A DNA stretch of 9,899 nt from an uncultured Roseiflexaceae bacterium (GTDB lineage Bacteria > Chloroflexota > Chloroflexia > Chloroflexales > Roseiflexaceae), in NCBI GenBank assembly GCA_903932805.1, contig CAIZHO010000543.1, positions 1-9,899 on the forward strand. Direction: 5' to 3'. The stretch's first letter is position 1. Every line of letters begins with the position of its first letter. Under the pieces are notes generated by a model. It searched no databases. It was given only the letters and a program-made list of their open reading frames with translations, and was not told where the DNA came from. The position numbers and the translations under genes were made by a program. Positions 1 to 5,873 of the stretch are shown here, one piece after another.

Positions 1-408
1 GCCGAGGTCGACGTGGACATCGGTCACGGCAAGCTCGAAGCCGGCAATCCCTTCGACCTGATTGAGCTCGCGGATACACTGGAGCACGTCGACATCGTCG
101 CTGCTGAGTGATACGATGACGGGGATGTCCCATGTCGCCCAGACCGCGGTACAGCGCCGGCCGACCCAATCGAGGCCGGGATCGTGCCACGGTTCACCGT
201 AAATTATGCCCGCACGGTGCTCATAGAGGCGATTTGGTCCGTCTGGACTCCGCCCCGCGGCAGTAACCGTCGGTGTAATCAGCGCCGCCGGTGCAATATC
301 CGTGACCATGGCCGCACTATGGATCCCAAACCCGAGGCTCCCTGCTGCGGCGATGTATGGATGTACCAGTGTGATGGCATATGGATGATGGGGAGCATAT
401 TCAACCAT
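1..408 (-). CDS. Dihydroorotate-dehydrogenase-like protein, partial (C-terminus beyond left edge)
   Basis: The visible 136 residues match the N-terminal part of the dihydroorotate dehydrogenase fold (FMN-binding TIM barrel). A segment with HPYIAAAGSLGFG (residues 16-28) corresponds to the family's NPVxLASGTFGYG. ALITPTVT (42-49) corresponds to AIVTKTVT, PNRLYEHRAGI (58-68) to PPRLVETPAGM, and IPVIVSLSS (95-103) to the strand PVIVNVAG. Residues 112-126 match the ELARRLNEVxGVxxxEL helix and strand. Several positions that usually bind flavin or orotate differ: the Lys of TKTVT is Pro46, the NSIGLQNPG loop reads YGEPWHDPG (70-78), and the N-S-C-P-N region reads AVTDVH (127-132). Family members oxidise dihydroorotate to orotate in pyrimidine synthesis, but this copy may be a diverged paralog with another role. 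The ATG at 408 is followed by an open frame to the window edge. It is divergent from hom, with 31 bp between starts. Family assignment is fairly sure, activity is not. Confidence 0.72.
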   Translation of the reverse strand, partial: MVEYAPHHPYAITLVHPYIAAAGSLGFGIHSAAMVTDIAPAALITPTVTAAGRSPDGPNRLYEHRAGIIYGEPWHDPGLDWVGRRCTAVWATWDIPVIVSLSSDDVDVLQCIRELNQVEGIAGFELAVTDVHVDLG

Positions 409-423
409 TGTGACTCTGTTACT

Positions 424-430
424 AGAAGGA
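424..430 (+). promoter_or_regulatory. Ribosome binding site deciding the hom start
   Basis: AGAAGGA lies 9 nt before a GTG at 440. The earlier in-frame GTG at 410 has no such motif in front of it and would add ten residues before the dinucleotide-binding strand. The start at 440 gives the usual short N-terminus of the family. Confidence 0.65.
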
Positions 431-460
431 ATACCGTCTGTGCCTACAGTATACCGTGTG
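431..460. repeat. Direct repeat ATACCGTNTG in the divergent start region
   Basis: ATACCGTCTG (431-440) and ATACCGTGTG (451-460) are 20 bp apart start to start, about two helical turns, and share nine of ten bases. The second copy overlaps TATACT read on the minus strand (453-448), a one-mismatch -10 box that could serve the leftward gene; I see no convincing -35 for it. The repeats sit on the start codon of hom, so they could also be chance within coding sequence. Confidence 0.25.
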
Positions 461-1477
461 CTCATCGTTGGCTTGGGGACCGCAGGGCGTGGCTTTGCGC
501 AGATTGTGCACGAACAAGGCGCTCGTATTGCCAAACAAACCGGCGCAGCAATCCGCGTGGTCGGTGTGGTGACCGCCACTCGTGGCAGTGCCTATGATGC
601 GAATGGACTCGATCTCGGTGCTGTATTGGCTGCCGAAACACTGCATTCGTTGCCGAGCGCCGTTGCCGATGATGCGTTGACCATGATTGCCACCCGCAGT
701 GCCGATGTCATGGTCGAGCTCACGCCCACCAACCTCGAGAGCGGCGAACCAGCCACGAGCCACATCACGGCTGCGCTGCATCGCGGGATGCATGTCATCA
801 CCGCCAACAAAGGCCCCGCCGCGCTGCACCTGACTGCATTACGTGCGCTCGCCGCCCAAAAAGGATTGTTTTTGGGGATCGAAGGCACCGTGATGGCCGG
901 TACCCCATCGTTGCGGTTGGGGTGGAGCAGCTTGGCTGGGGCAGATATCACCCGTGTCCGTGGCATTGTGAATGGAACGACGAACTACATCTTGACCCAA
1001 ATGGAGCAAGGCCTCGACTATGCGGCCGCGTTGGCTGATGCACAGAAAATCGGTTACGCCGAAGCAGACCCAACGGGCGATGTCGAAGGGCACGATGCTG
1101 CCGGCAAAGCAGCAATCCTTGCCAATGTGTTGATGAACGCCGGTATGCGGCCGTCCGACGTTGCGACCACCGGCATCACTGGGATTTCGGCGGCTGATGT
1201 GGCTGCTGCGCAGGCGGCTGGTGAACGTTGGAAGCTCATCGCCGAAGTCAGCCGTGGCCCCGATGGCATCAAAGCGTCGGTCCAGCCGATGCGTTTGCCC
1301 AACAGTCATCCCCTCGCCGGCGTCGCCGGTGGGACCAACGCGCTCACCTACACGACGGATTTCGTCAACGATGTGACGATTATTGGTCCTGGGGCGGGGG
1401 CGTTGTCGACGGGTTTTGCGGTTGTTGGCGATCTGCTTGCGCTGCACCGCGGCGAACGCGAACGCGCCAATACATAA
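440..1477 (+). CDS. hom: Homoserine dehydrogenase, short form without ACT domain
   Basis: Reduces aspartate semialdehyde to homoserine with NAD(P)H, the branch step toward threonine and methionine, in the cytoplasm. With the GTG start at 440 the protein has 345 residues. A Rossmann motif GLGTAGRG is at 11-18. NKGP at 123-126 contains the catalytic Lys124. GIVNGTTNYIL is at 175-185, and the signature YAEADPTGDVEGHDAAGK (206-223) supplies Glu208, Asp219 and Lys223 of the substrate site. The C-terminal GPGAGALSTGFAVVGDLL segment closes the nucleotide domain. The protein ends right after it, so the regulatory ACT domain of longer homologs is absent and feedback control by threonine through that domain is not expected. 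It is divergent from the dehydrogenase-like gene on its left. Its last 98 bp are antisense to the end of a small membrane-protein gene. Identification is secure. Confidence 0.95.
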   Translation: MPTVYRVLIVGLGTAGRGFAQIVHEQGARIAKQTGAAIRVVGVVTATRGSAYDANGLDLGAVLAAETLHSLPSAVADDALTMIATRSADVMVELTPTNLESGEPATSHITAALHRGMHVITANKGPAALHLTALRALAAQKGLFLGIEGTVMAGTPSLRLGWSSLAGADITRVRGIVNGTTNYILTQMEQGLDYAAALADAQKIGYAEADPTGDVEGHDAAGKAAILANVLMNAGMRPSDVATTGITGISAADVAAAQAAGERWKLIAEVSRGPDGIKASVQPMRLPNSHPLAGVAGGTNALTYTTDFVNDVTIIGPGAGALSTGFAVVGDLLALHRGERERANT

Positions 1478-1631
1478 GCCCGGTCAAGGTCAGCGCTATC
1501 CCTGGGATGAATATCCATGGCATGCTCAGGTGGTAGCGCGCACCAAGAGTATAAAACAGGCCACTGGTTACCACACTACTAAACAGAAACATCGTTGCAA
1601 GCAGCTCGATGGTACTCGTTGGTTTGGTCAT
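1380..1631 (-). CDS. Small two-helix membrane protein, unknown function
   Basis: I do not recognise a family. The 83-residue product has two hydrophobic stretches: about residues 9-29 (LLATMFLFSSVVTSGLFY and flanks) and 37-55 (MPWIFIPGIALTLTGLMYW). A basic patch RVRVRR follows at 56-61, then a polar Gln/Pro-rich tail. By the positive-inside rule this is a helical hairpin with both ends in the cytoplasm. The start is the ATG at 1631: GGAG lies 6 nt upstream of it, and a perfect TATAAT lies 44 nt upstream. The in-frame ATG at 1643 is possible but has no clear ribosome binding site. The last 98 bp are antisense to the conserved 3' end of hom. Without this gene the stretch after hom would be empty. 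It is divergent from the membrane-anchored ATPase gene that begins 67 bp away, which makes a shared role conceivable but unproven. Confidence 0.6.
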   Translation of the reverse strand: MTKPTSTIELLATMFLFSSVVTSGLFYTLGARYHLSMPWIFIPGIALTLTGLMYWRVRVRRGAAQADRQQPQNPSTTPPPQDQ

Positions 1632-1644
1632 GTCGTGCTCCATC

Positions 1645-1671
1645 CGTACGGTGCATCGGGCATCGTACGGT
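1645..1671. repeat. Repeated palindromic CGTACGGT between divergent genes
   Basis: CGTACGGT occurs at 1645-1652 and again at 1664-1671, 19 bp apart. Each copy is preceded by CATC or CAT, and each contains the palindrome CGTACG. The pair lies between the small membrane gene and the ATPase gene, across the expected transcription start of the leftward promoter. That is where an operator would be. No factor can be named. Confidence 0.3.
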
Positions 1672-1674
1672 TCC

Positions 1675-1680
1675 ATTATA
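1675..1680 (-). promoter_or_regulatory. -10 box (TATAAT) for the small membrane-protein gene
   Basis: Read on the minus strand, 1680-1675 is a perfect TATAAT. It would start transcription near 1668, giving a leader of about 37 nt before the ATG at 1631. No good -35 is seen 16-18 bp upstream, so an activator may be needed or the match may be chance. Confidence 0.4.
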
Positions 1681-1698
1681 CGACCCAGAGGTGCACCG

Positions 1699-2613
1699 TT
1701 GGACATCCACACGACGCCATTCGAGACACAGATGCTGCGCGATGCCACGTTGTTTGTGGGTCGCTGGGGTGAACTCCAACTCGTGATGCAAGCCATCGAC
1801 AAACGACGTCCGGTCCTCGTCGTTGCGCCTCCACAGAGCGGCAAGTCGTCGTTGTTGTTTCACGCCGTGGCAGCGGGCGGCATTCTCCTCGATCACGACG
1901 ACTTGCCCGCGTTTTATCTGGACATGGCTGAGTTCCCCGATATCGAAGCCGTCGAGACCACCATTGCCGAGGCATTTGCACCAGCCGGGACACCGTGGCT
2001 CCAAGCGATTCTCCGTCCTGATACCGCTCCGTTGCTGGCATTCGATAACATCGATGCCCCGCAGTTCGCTCCTCACCGTGATGCATGGATGGCGCAGGTA
2101 GCGGGCGAATCTGCCGCCGGCCGACTGCGGGTGATTGCTGCAGCCAGTCTGCTCGATGCGGTGCCGTCGCCATGGGAGCAGATCCATCTCGGCCCGGTCG
2201 GTCAGTCTTTTCTGCGCGAGTACCTCGATGTCTGTATCCCCGATGGACCACACCCGGATCGTGCCGACCAAACGTACATGGTGGCACATGCGCGTGGCCA
2301 TGTGGGTACCTTGATTGTGATCCTCACCCTGTGGTATCGGGCGCAGCGGCACGCCGACCTCGACTGGCGTGCGCTTACTGCCGCGTTGACGCCGCCACAG
2401 GCAGGGCACGCGATGAGCGCATCACACACACAGGCTGATGCGTCACCGCTATCGACTGCAGAGCACACCGGTGGGGAATTACCAGTGCCCGCACACAGCG
2501 CACCGCCATCGACCAAACCCATGGCTGACGGCATCACGGTGGGGAACCTCGGGTGGTTCCTGTTGGTGAGTGTATTGATTGGTGTGTTCATCTGGATATT
2601 TGGGGGGCGATAG
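1699..2613 (+). CDS. P-loop ATPase with C-terminal membrane anchor
   Basis: A 304-residue protein of the AAA/STAND type. Residues 19-26 (FVGRWGEL) resemble the FVGRexEL lead-in of AAA_16-like ATPases. A Walker A variant APPQSGKS is at 43-50, with Ala in place of the first Gly. A hydrophobic strand ending in Asp, LLAFDN (112-117), is a Walker B candidate. RVIAAAS (144-150) could be the sensor-1 strand. A Pro/Ser/Thr-rich linker (about 240-280) leads to a single hydrophobic helix at the very C-terminus (about 286-301), followed by GGR. The ATPase domain should therefore face the cytoplasm, tethered to the membrane by its tail. The TTG at 1699 is chosen because AGAGGTG (1687-1693) lies 5 nt before it; the ATG at 1732 is an alternative. 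The stop touches the start of the glycosyltransferase gene, so the two are probably co-translated. The specific function is unknown. Confidence 0.75.
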   Translation: MDIHTTPFETQMLRDATLFVGRWGELQLVMQAIDKRRPVLVVAPPQSGKSSLLFHAVAAGGILLDHDDLPAFYLDMAEFPDIEAVETTIAEAFAPAGTPWLQAILRPDTAPLLAFDNIDAPQFAPHRDAWMAQVAGESAAGRLRVIAAASLLDAVPSPWEQIHLGPVGQSFLREYLDVCIPDGPHPDRADQTYMVAHARGHVGTLIVILTLWYRAQRHADLDWRALTAALTPPQAGHAMSASHTQADASPLSTAEHTGGELPVPAHSAPPSTKPMADGITVGNLGWFLLVSVLIGVFIWIFGGR

Positions 2614-3735
2614 ATGCGCATACTCTGGCTCGACGCGTTCCACGCAGGATCACACCGCTCTGTCGCCCAAGGCTATGCAGATCATAGTCGCCACGAGGTG
2701 ACGCTCATCGGCATGAACGCAGCCGGTGGTTGGCGTTGGCGTATGCGTGGTGCCGCGGTGAGTTTTATGCAGCGCATCCACGAACGTTGGGGCAACCAGC
2801 CACTGACAGACCACTTTGATGTGTTGGTTGTCACCGACATGCTCGATCTTGCCACGTGGCTCGGTCTGAATCGCGACCGCGTACGTGGTCTGCGGGTCGT
2901 GTTGTATATGCACGAGAACCAACTGCTCTATCCATTGCCTGCAGGGCGTGCCCGGGACCACACCTGGGCTTGGATCAATTACACCAGTATGTTGGCAGCC
3001 GATGCAGTGCTGTTCAACTCGGTCTTTCATCGTGATAGCCTGCTAGCCGTACTGCCGCAGTTGCCGCGCACATATCACGACTTCCACGAACTCGATGTGG
3101 TCGCCAGTATCGCCCCAAAGTGTTCCGTCCTCTACCCGGGTGTCGATTTGCGTCGCTTCGATGGCGCGCAACCGGTTGCAAAAACGGGAGCATTGACGAT
3201 TTTGTGGAACAGCCGCTGGGACTATGACAAGCAACCATTGGTCTTTTTTGCGGCAATCGAGGCACTCATTGCTCAGGGAGCCGATATCGCGCTTATCGTG
3301 CTCGGCGAATATGTCGACCAAGGCAATGCAGCATTTGCTGGGTATCGCGAGCGTTTGGCAGCACGAACGTTGCACTGGGGATACGTGCCCGACGCAGCGA
3401 GCTATCGCGACTGGCTGGTGCGCGCCGATATCGTGGTGAGTACTGCGATCCAAGAATTCTTTGGCATTGCCGTGATCGAAGCAGCCTATTGCGGGGCGGT
3501 TCCCGTGCTGCCGCGCCGCCTCACTTACCCCGAACTGGTGCCGCCCTCGCTCCATGATCTCTTGCTCTACGACACTGACGATGCACTCGTACCGCAACTC
3601 TTGCGCGTGCTGGCCCAGTATCACACGATCGACCGCCAGCTCATCCAATCGTGGGCGAGTCAATATGATTGGGTGCAGGTACGCGACCAGTACGACCATG
3701 CCGTGACGGGGCTGAGCGACACTCCCAGTTCGTGA
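2614..3735 (+). CDS. tRNA-queuosine alpha-mannosyltransferase-like glycosyltransferase (DUF3524/GTDC1 family)
   Basis: A GT-B fold glycosyltransferase of 373 residues. The N-terminal MRILWLDAFHAGSHR (1-15) and HENQLLYPLP (100-109), followed by RDHTWAWINYTSMLAADAV, are the hallmarks of the DUF3524 N-terminal domain. That domain is found in animal GTDC1, known to be QTMAN, which adds mannose to queuosine in tRNA-Asp. The second domain starts near ILWNSRWDYDKQP (196-208). It carries the GT4-type EX7E motif, EFFGIAVIE (281-289), followed by AAYCGAVPVLP. The donor in the animal enzyme is GDP-mannose; whether the bacterial protein uses the same donor and acceptor is not shown here. It has no signal peptide, so it should act in the cytoplasm. 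The ATG follows the stop of the ATPase gene directly, with a G-run as a possible ribosome binding site. Family membership is confident, the substrate is inferred. Confidence 0.82.
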   Translation: MRILWLDAFHAGSHRSVAQGYADHSRHEVTLIGMNAAGGWRWRMRGAAVSFMQRIHERWGNQPLTDHFDVLVVTDMLDLATWLGLNRDRVRGLRVVLYMHENQLLYPLPAGRARDHTWAWINYTSMLAADAVLFNSVFHRDSLLAVLPQLPRTYHDFHELDVVASIAPKCSVLYPGVDLRRFDGAQPVAKTGALTILWNSRWDYDKQPLVFFAAIEALIAQGADIALIVLGEYVDQGNAAFAGYRERLAARTLHWGYVPDAASYRDWLVRADIVVSTAIQEFFGIAVIEAAYCGAVPVLPRRLTYPELVPPSLHDLLLYDTDDALVPQLLRVLAQYHTIDRQLIQSWASQYDWVQVRDQYDHAVTGLSDTPSS

Positions 3736-3763
3736 GGTTTGGGGAAAAGGGTCTGGCCAAGAC

Positions 3764-3926
3764 TGCCGCGAGCCATCAGGACTGAGCAATCGAAGACAGC
3801 CCCGGCCGGCGCAGCAACGCAGTTCTCGGCAATGGCTCGGCAGGTGAATCGCTGACCCGATGATGTGGTGAACGTTGGGGGACAGCATGACCCAACAGTC
3901 ATGTCTTCGGGTGAGTCCGTTTTTTT
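3764..3926 (+). other. Candidate structured RNA or 3' leader/terminator region before dnaN
   Basis: The 246-bp gap between the glycosyltransferase gene and dnaN holds no credible gene but several helices. TGCC-GC-GAGCCAT (3764-3776) pairs with ATGGCTCGGCA (3832-3842): 11 pairs with a 2-nt bulge. Nested inside, AGGACTG (3778-3784) pairs with CAGTTCT (3820-3826), with one G-U. ACCCGA (3855-3860) pairs with TCGGGT (3907-3912). CATGAC (3886-3891) pairs with GTCATG (3898-3903). GGAC (3880-3883) pairs with GTCC (3915-3918), directly before G and seven Ts (3920-3926). GTTGGG (3874-3879) could instead pair with CCCAAC (3891-3896), which excludes the CATGAC hairpin. It matches no riboswitch or small RNA that I can recall. 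The simplest reading is a terminator for the upstream operon; a separate RNA is possible. Confidence 0.35.
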
Positions 3927-3939
3927 CTGCAAAGCATAA

Positions 3940-3948
3940 TGGTATAAT
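3940..3948 (+). promoter_or_regulatory. Extended -10 promoter of dnaN
   Basis: TGGTATAAT is a perfect extended -10 element (TG-n-TATAAT). The -35 position falls in the T-run, which is poor, as is common with extended -10 promoters. Transcription would start near 3955, leaving a leader of about 27 nt with AAAGGAG at 3967-3973, 8 nt before the dnaN ATG. Confidence 0.65.
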
Positions 3949-3981
3949 TCTGCAATAACATAACGCAAAGGAGCACCAGCA

Positions 3982-5115
3982 ATGAAGCTCACCTGTCTAC
4001 AAGACAATCTGAAGCGCGGGCTGTCGATTGTCGGTCATGCCGTTGCAGGCAAAAGCACCTTGCCGGTGCTTTCGAATATTCTGTTGGCTACCGACAATGG
4101 TCGCCTCAAACTAGCGGCCACCAACCTCGAACTCGGCATCACCTGTTGGCTCGGTGCCAAGGTCGATAGCGAGGGTGCAGTCACGATCCCTGCCAAATTG
4201 CTGACCGATCTGGTGGGCAGTTTGCCCAACGACCGTATTAGTCTCGAGCTCGAGCCGTCGTCACAGAGCATCAAGCTGACCTGTGCCCGCTACGAAAACA
4301 ACATCAACGGCATCAGCGCCGAAGAATTCCCCGATTTGCCGGCCCTCAACCAAGGCGAGCCCATCGCGGTCTTTGCCTGCGATGTATTGCGCGAGGCAAT
4401 CGATCAGATTGCCTTTGCTGCTGCCACCGATGACTCACGCCCGGTCCTCACCGGCGTGTTGCTCCGCTTGCGTGACAACCATGCGACGTTGGCGTCGGCC
4501 GACGGCTATCGCTTGGCCCAGCGGATTATCCCGTTGGCGACACCCGTCGCTGAGCCGGTCGAGGTTATTATTCCTGCCCGTGCGTTGATCGAATTATCGC
4601 GTATCATCGCCGGGAGCGAGGGCGATGTCGCCATGACCATGACCGCAGGTGGCGGGCAGGTATTGTTCCACACCGAAGACATCGACCTCGTGTCGCGCGT
4701 CATCGACGGCAAATACCCCGACATCGAGCGCGTCATCCCACAGTCGTACACCACCCGCACCATCGTCGAGACCGCCGAGCTGGCCAAGGCGATTCGGGTT
4801 GCTGCGTTGTTTGCCAACTCTTCCAACAACATCGTGCGCTTGACCATCGAGTCCGGCAGCGACACCGCACCGGGGCAGATCCAAATCAGTGCCAACGCTG
4901 CCGAAGTAGGGAACAACAGCAGTAGCGTCGATGGCATGGTCAACGGCGAAGGCAACAAAATCGCCCTGAATGTGCGCTTTTTGCTCGAAGCCTTGAACGC
5001 CATGAAGACCAATCAAATCGCCATTGAGACACAGACCGAGCAGAACCCTGCGGTCTTTCGCCCCGTTGGTGTGGACGGCTATGTGCACATCGTCATGCCG
5101 ATGATGGTACGCTAA
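3982..5115 (+). CDS. dnaN: DNA polymerase III beta subunit (sliding clamp)
   Basis: The ring-shaped processivity clamp that tethers DNA polymerase III to DNA and serves as a docking site for replication and repair factors. The 377-residue length is typical. Three clamp domains of about 120-130 residues can be laid out (about 1-120, 121-245, 246-377). Landmarks are the N-terminal SIVGHAVAGKSTLPVLSNIL, the inner-surface ATNLELG (46-52), the first-domain LISLELEPSS-like strand, DDSRPVLTGVLL in the middle domain, SRVIDGKYPD before the third domain, and the C-terminal VHIVMPMMVR, close to the VVMPMRL end of other clamps. Start and regulation are clear: AAAGGAG 8 nt before the ATG, an extended -10 box upstream, and a strong hairpin terminator downstream. 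It is not next to dnaA or recF, unlike the common dnaA-dnaN-recF order, so this is an independent transcription unit. Confidence 0.97.
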   Translation: MKLTCLQDNLKRGLSIVGHAVAGKSTLPVLSNILLATDNGRLKLAATNLELGITCWLGAKVDSEGAVTIPAKLLTDLVGSLPNDRISLELEPSSQSIKLTCARYENNINGISAEEFPDLPALNQGEPIAVFACDVLREAIDQIAFAAATDDSRPVLTGVLLRLRDNHATLASADGYRLAQRIIPLATPVAEPVEVIIPARALIELSRIIAGSEGDVAMTMTAGGGQVLFHTEDIDLVSRVIDGKYPDIERVIPQSYTTRTIVETAELAKAIRVAALFANSSNNIVRLTIESGSDTAPGQIQISANAAEVGNNSSSVDGMVNGEGNKIALNVRFLLEALNAMKTNQIAIETQTEQNPAVFRPVGVDGYVHIVMPMMVR

Positions 5116-5131
5116 TCCCCATTCCGTCTTG

Positions 5132-5157
5132 AGCGCCGGCGACGAGCCGGCGCTTTT
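5132..5157 (+). terminator. Rho-independent terminator of dnaN
   Basis: AGCGCCGGC (5132-5140), loop GACGA, then GCCGGCGCT (5146-5154): a perfect 9-bp GC-rich stem that runs into TTTT (5154-5157). It lies 17 bp after the dnaN stop and just ahead of the deacetylase gene, so the latter needs read-through or a weak local promoter. Confidence 0.85.
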
Positions 5158-5166
5158 GCATCGCAC

Positions 5167-5173
5167 AGAGGAG
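5167..5173 (+). promoter_or_regulatory. Ribosome binding site deciding the deacetylase start
   Basis: AGAGGAG ends at 5173. The in-frame ATG at 5175 is only 1 nt away, too close, while the ATG at 5181 is 7 nt away and is the likely start. Confidence 0.7.
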
Positions 5174-5180
5174 CATGTGC

Positions 5181-5864
5181 ATGACTACCCCCAAACACGC
5201 GCTGGCGATAGGCGCGCACCCAGATGACTGTGAATTTGGTGCAGGCGGTACCCTCGCCAAACTGGCACGCGATGGCTGGCAGATAACCTACATCATCGTG
5301 ACCAACGGCAATAAGGGCACGCACGACAAAACACTCAGCCCATTCGTACTGTCCGAAACGCGTGAAGCCGAACAACGGAACGCCCTCGAAATATTTGGGA
5401 ACGGTCATCGCGTTATTCATTGCCGATACAACGACGGCGAACTCGAAGCGTCGATGGCATTGCGCCTCGAGATGTGTATCTACATCCGCACGCTCAAACC
5501 GACCATTGTGTTCACGCACGACCCGTGGAAGCAATACATGTGGCACCCCGATCACCGTGCGGTGGGGTTTGCGGTGCTTGATGGTGTCGTGTCGGCACGT
5601 GACCACCTGTTTGTCCCTGGCCTGCGCCAGGTCGGGATCGATGTCTGGCGTCCCGAGACGCTGTATTTGTGGGGTGCCGAGCAATTGGACCACTTCGAGG
5701 ACATCACGAGTACCCTCGACACCAAAATCCAATCGCTGATCGAACACCACACACAGCTTGACAATGCCAAAGGGTGGGAAGAGCGGACCCGCAACCGGGC
5801 AGCCGAAGTCGGCGCCATGGCAGGGTTTGCTGCGGCCGAAGGCTTCAAAAAAATGATTGTCTGA
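5181..5864 (+). CDS. PIG-L/LmbE family zinc-dependent deacetylase
   Basis: Family members remove acetyl groups from N-acetylglucosamine-containing small molecules or lipids, as in mycothiol, bacillithiol or GlcNAc-PI synthesis, using one zinc ion. The 227-residue product has the N-terminal motif AIGAHPDDCEFGAGG (9-23). His13 and Asp16 are expected zinc ligands and Asp15 the catalytic base. A second motif HPDHR (122-126) supplies His125 as the third ligand. REAEQRNALEIFG and YNDGEL are also usual in the family. It has no signal peptide and should be cytoplasmic. The C-terminal KKMIV is short, so the length is close to the small members of the family such as BshB-like enzymes. The actual substrate cannot be told from the sequence, and no thiol-synthesis gene is adjacent. 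It follows the dnaN terminator by 23 bp and converges with the LON-domain gene, with 9 bp between the stops. Confidence 0.88.
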   Translation: MTTPKHALAIGAHPDDCEFGAGGTLAKLARDGWQITYIIVTNGNKGTHDKTLSPFVLSETREAEQRNALEIFGNGHRVIHCRYNDGELEASMALRLEMCIYIRTLKPTIVFTHDPWKQYMWHPDHRAVGFAVLDGVVSARDHLFVPGLRQVGIDVWRPETLYLWGAEQLDHFEDITSTLDTKIQSLIEHHTQLDNAKGWEERTRNRAAEVGAMAGFAAAEGFKKMIV

Positions 5865-5873
5865 GCAGTTGCG

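Noticed and set aside
184..597. Plus-strand open frame of 137 codons at the left end
   Set aside because: It is antisense to the dehydrogenase-like gene and overlaps hom in another frame. The composition (many Cys, Trp, Arg) is that of a shadow frame.
1609..1698. Longer N-terminus of the ATPase from the ATG at 1609
   Set aside because: The added 30 residues overlap the divergent small gene and its promoter, show no domain similarity, and lack a ribosome binding site. AGAGGTG points to the TTG at 1699.
3660..4007. Minus-strand open frame (115 codons) across the dnaN upstream region, with a fairly protein-like composition
   Set aside because: It starts inside dnaN on the opposite strand, crosses the dnaN promoter and ends inside the glycosyltransferase gene. 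It has no ribosome binding site, and I recognise no domain. The structured-region reading explains the sequence better.
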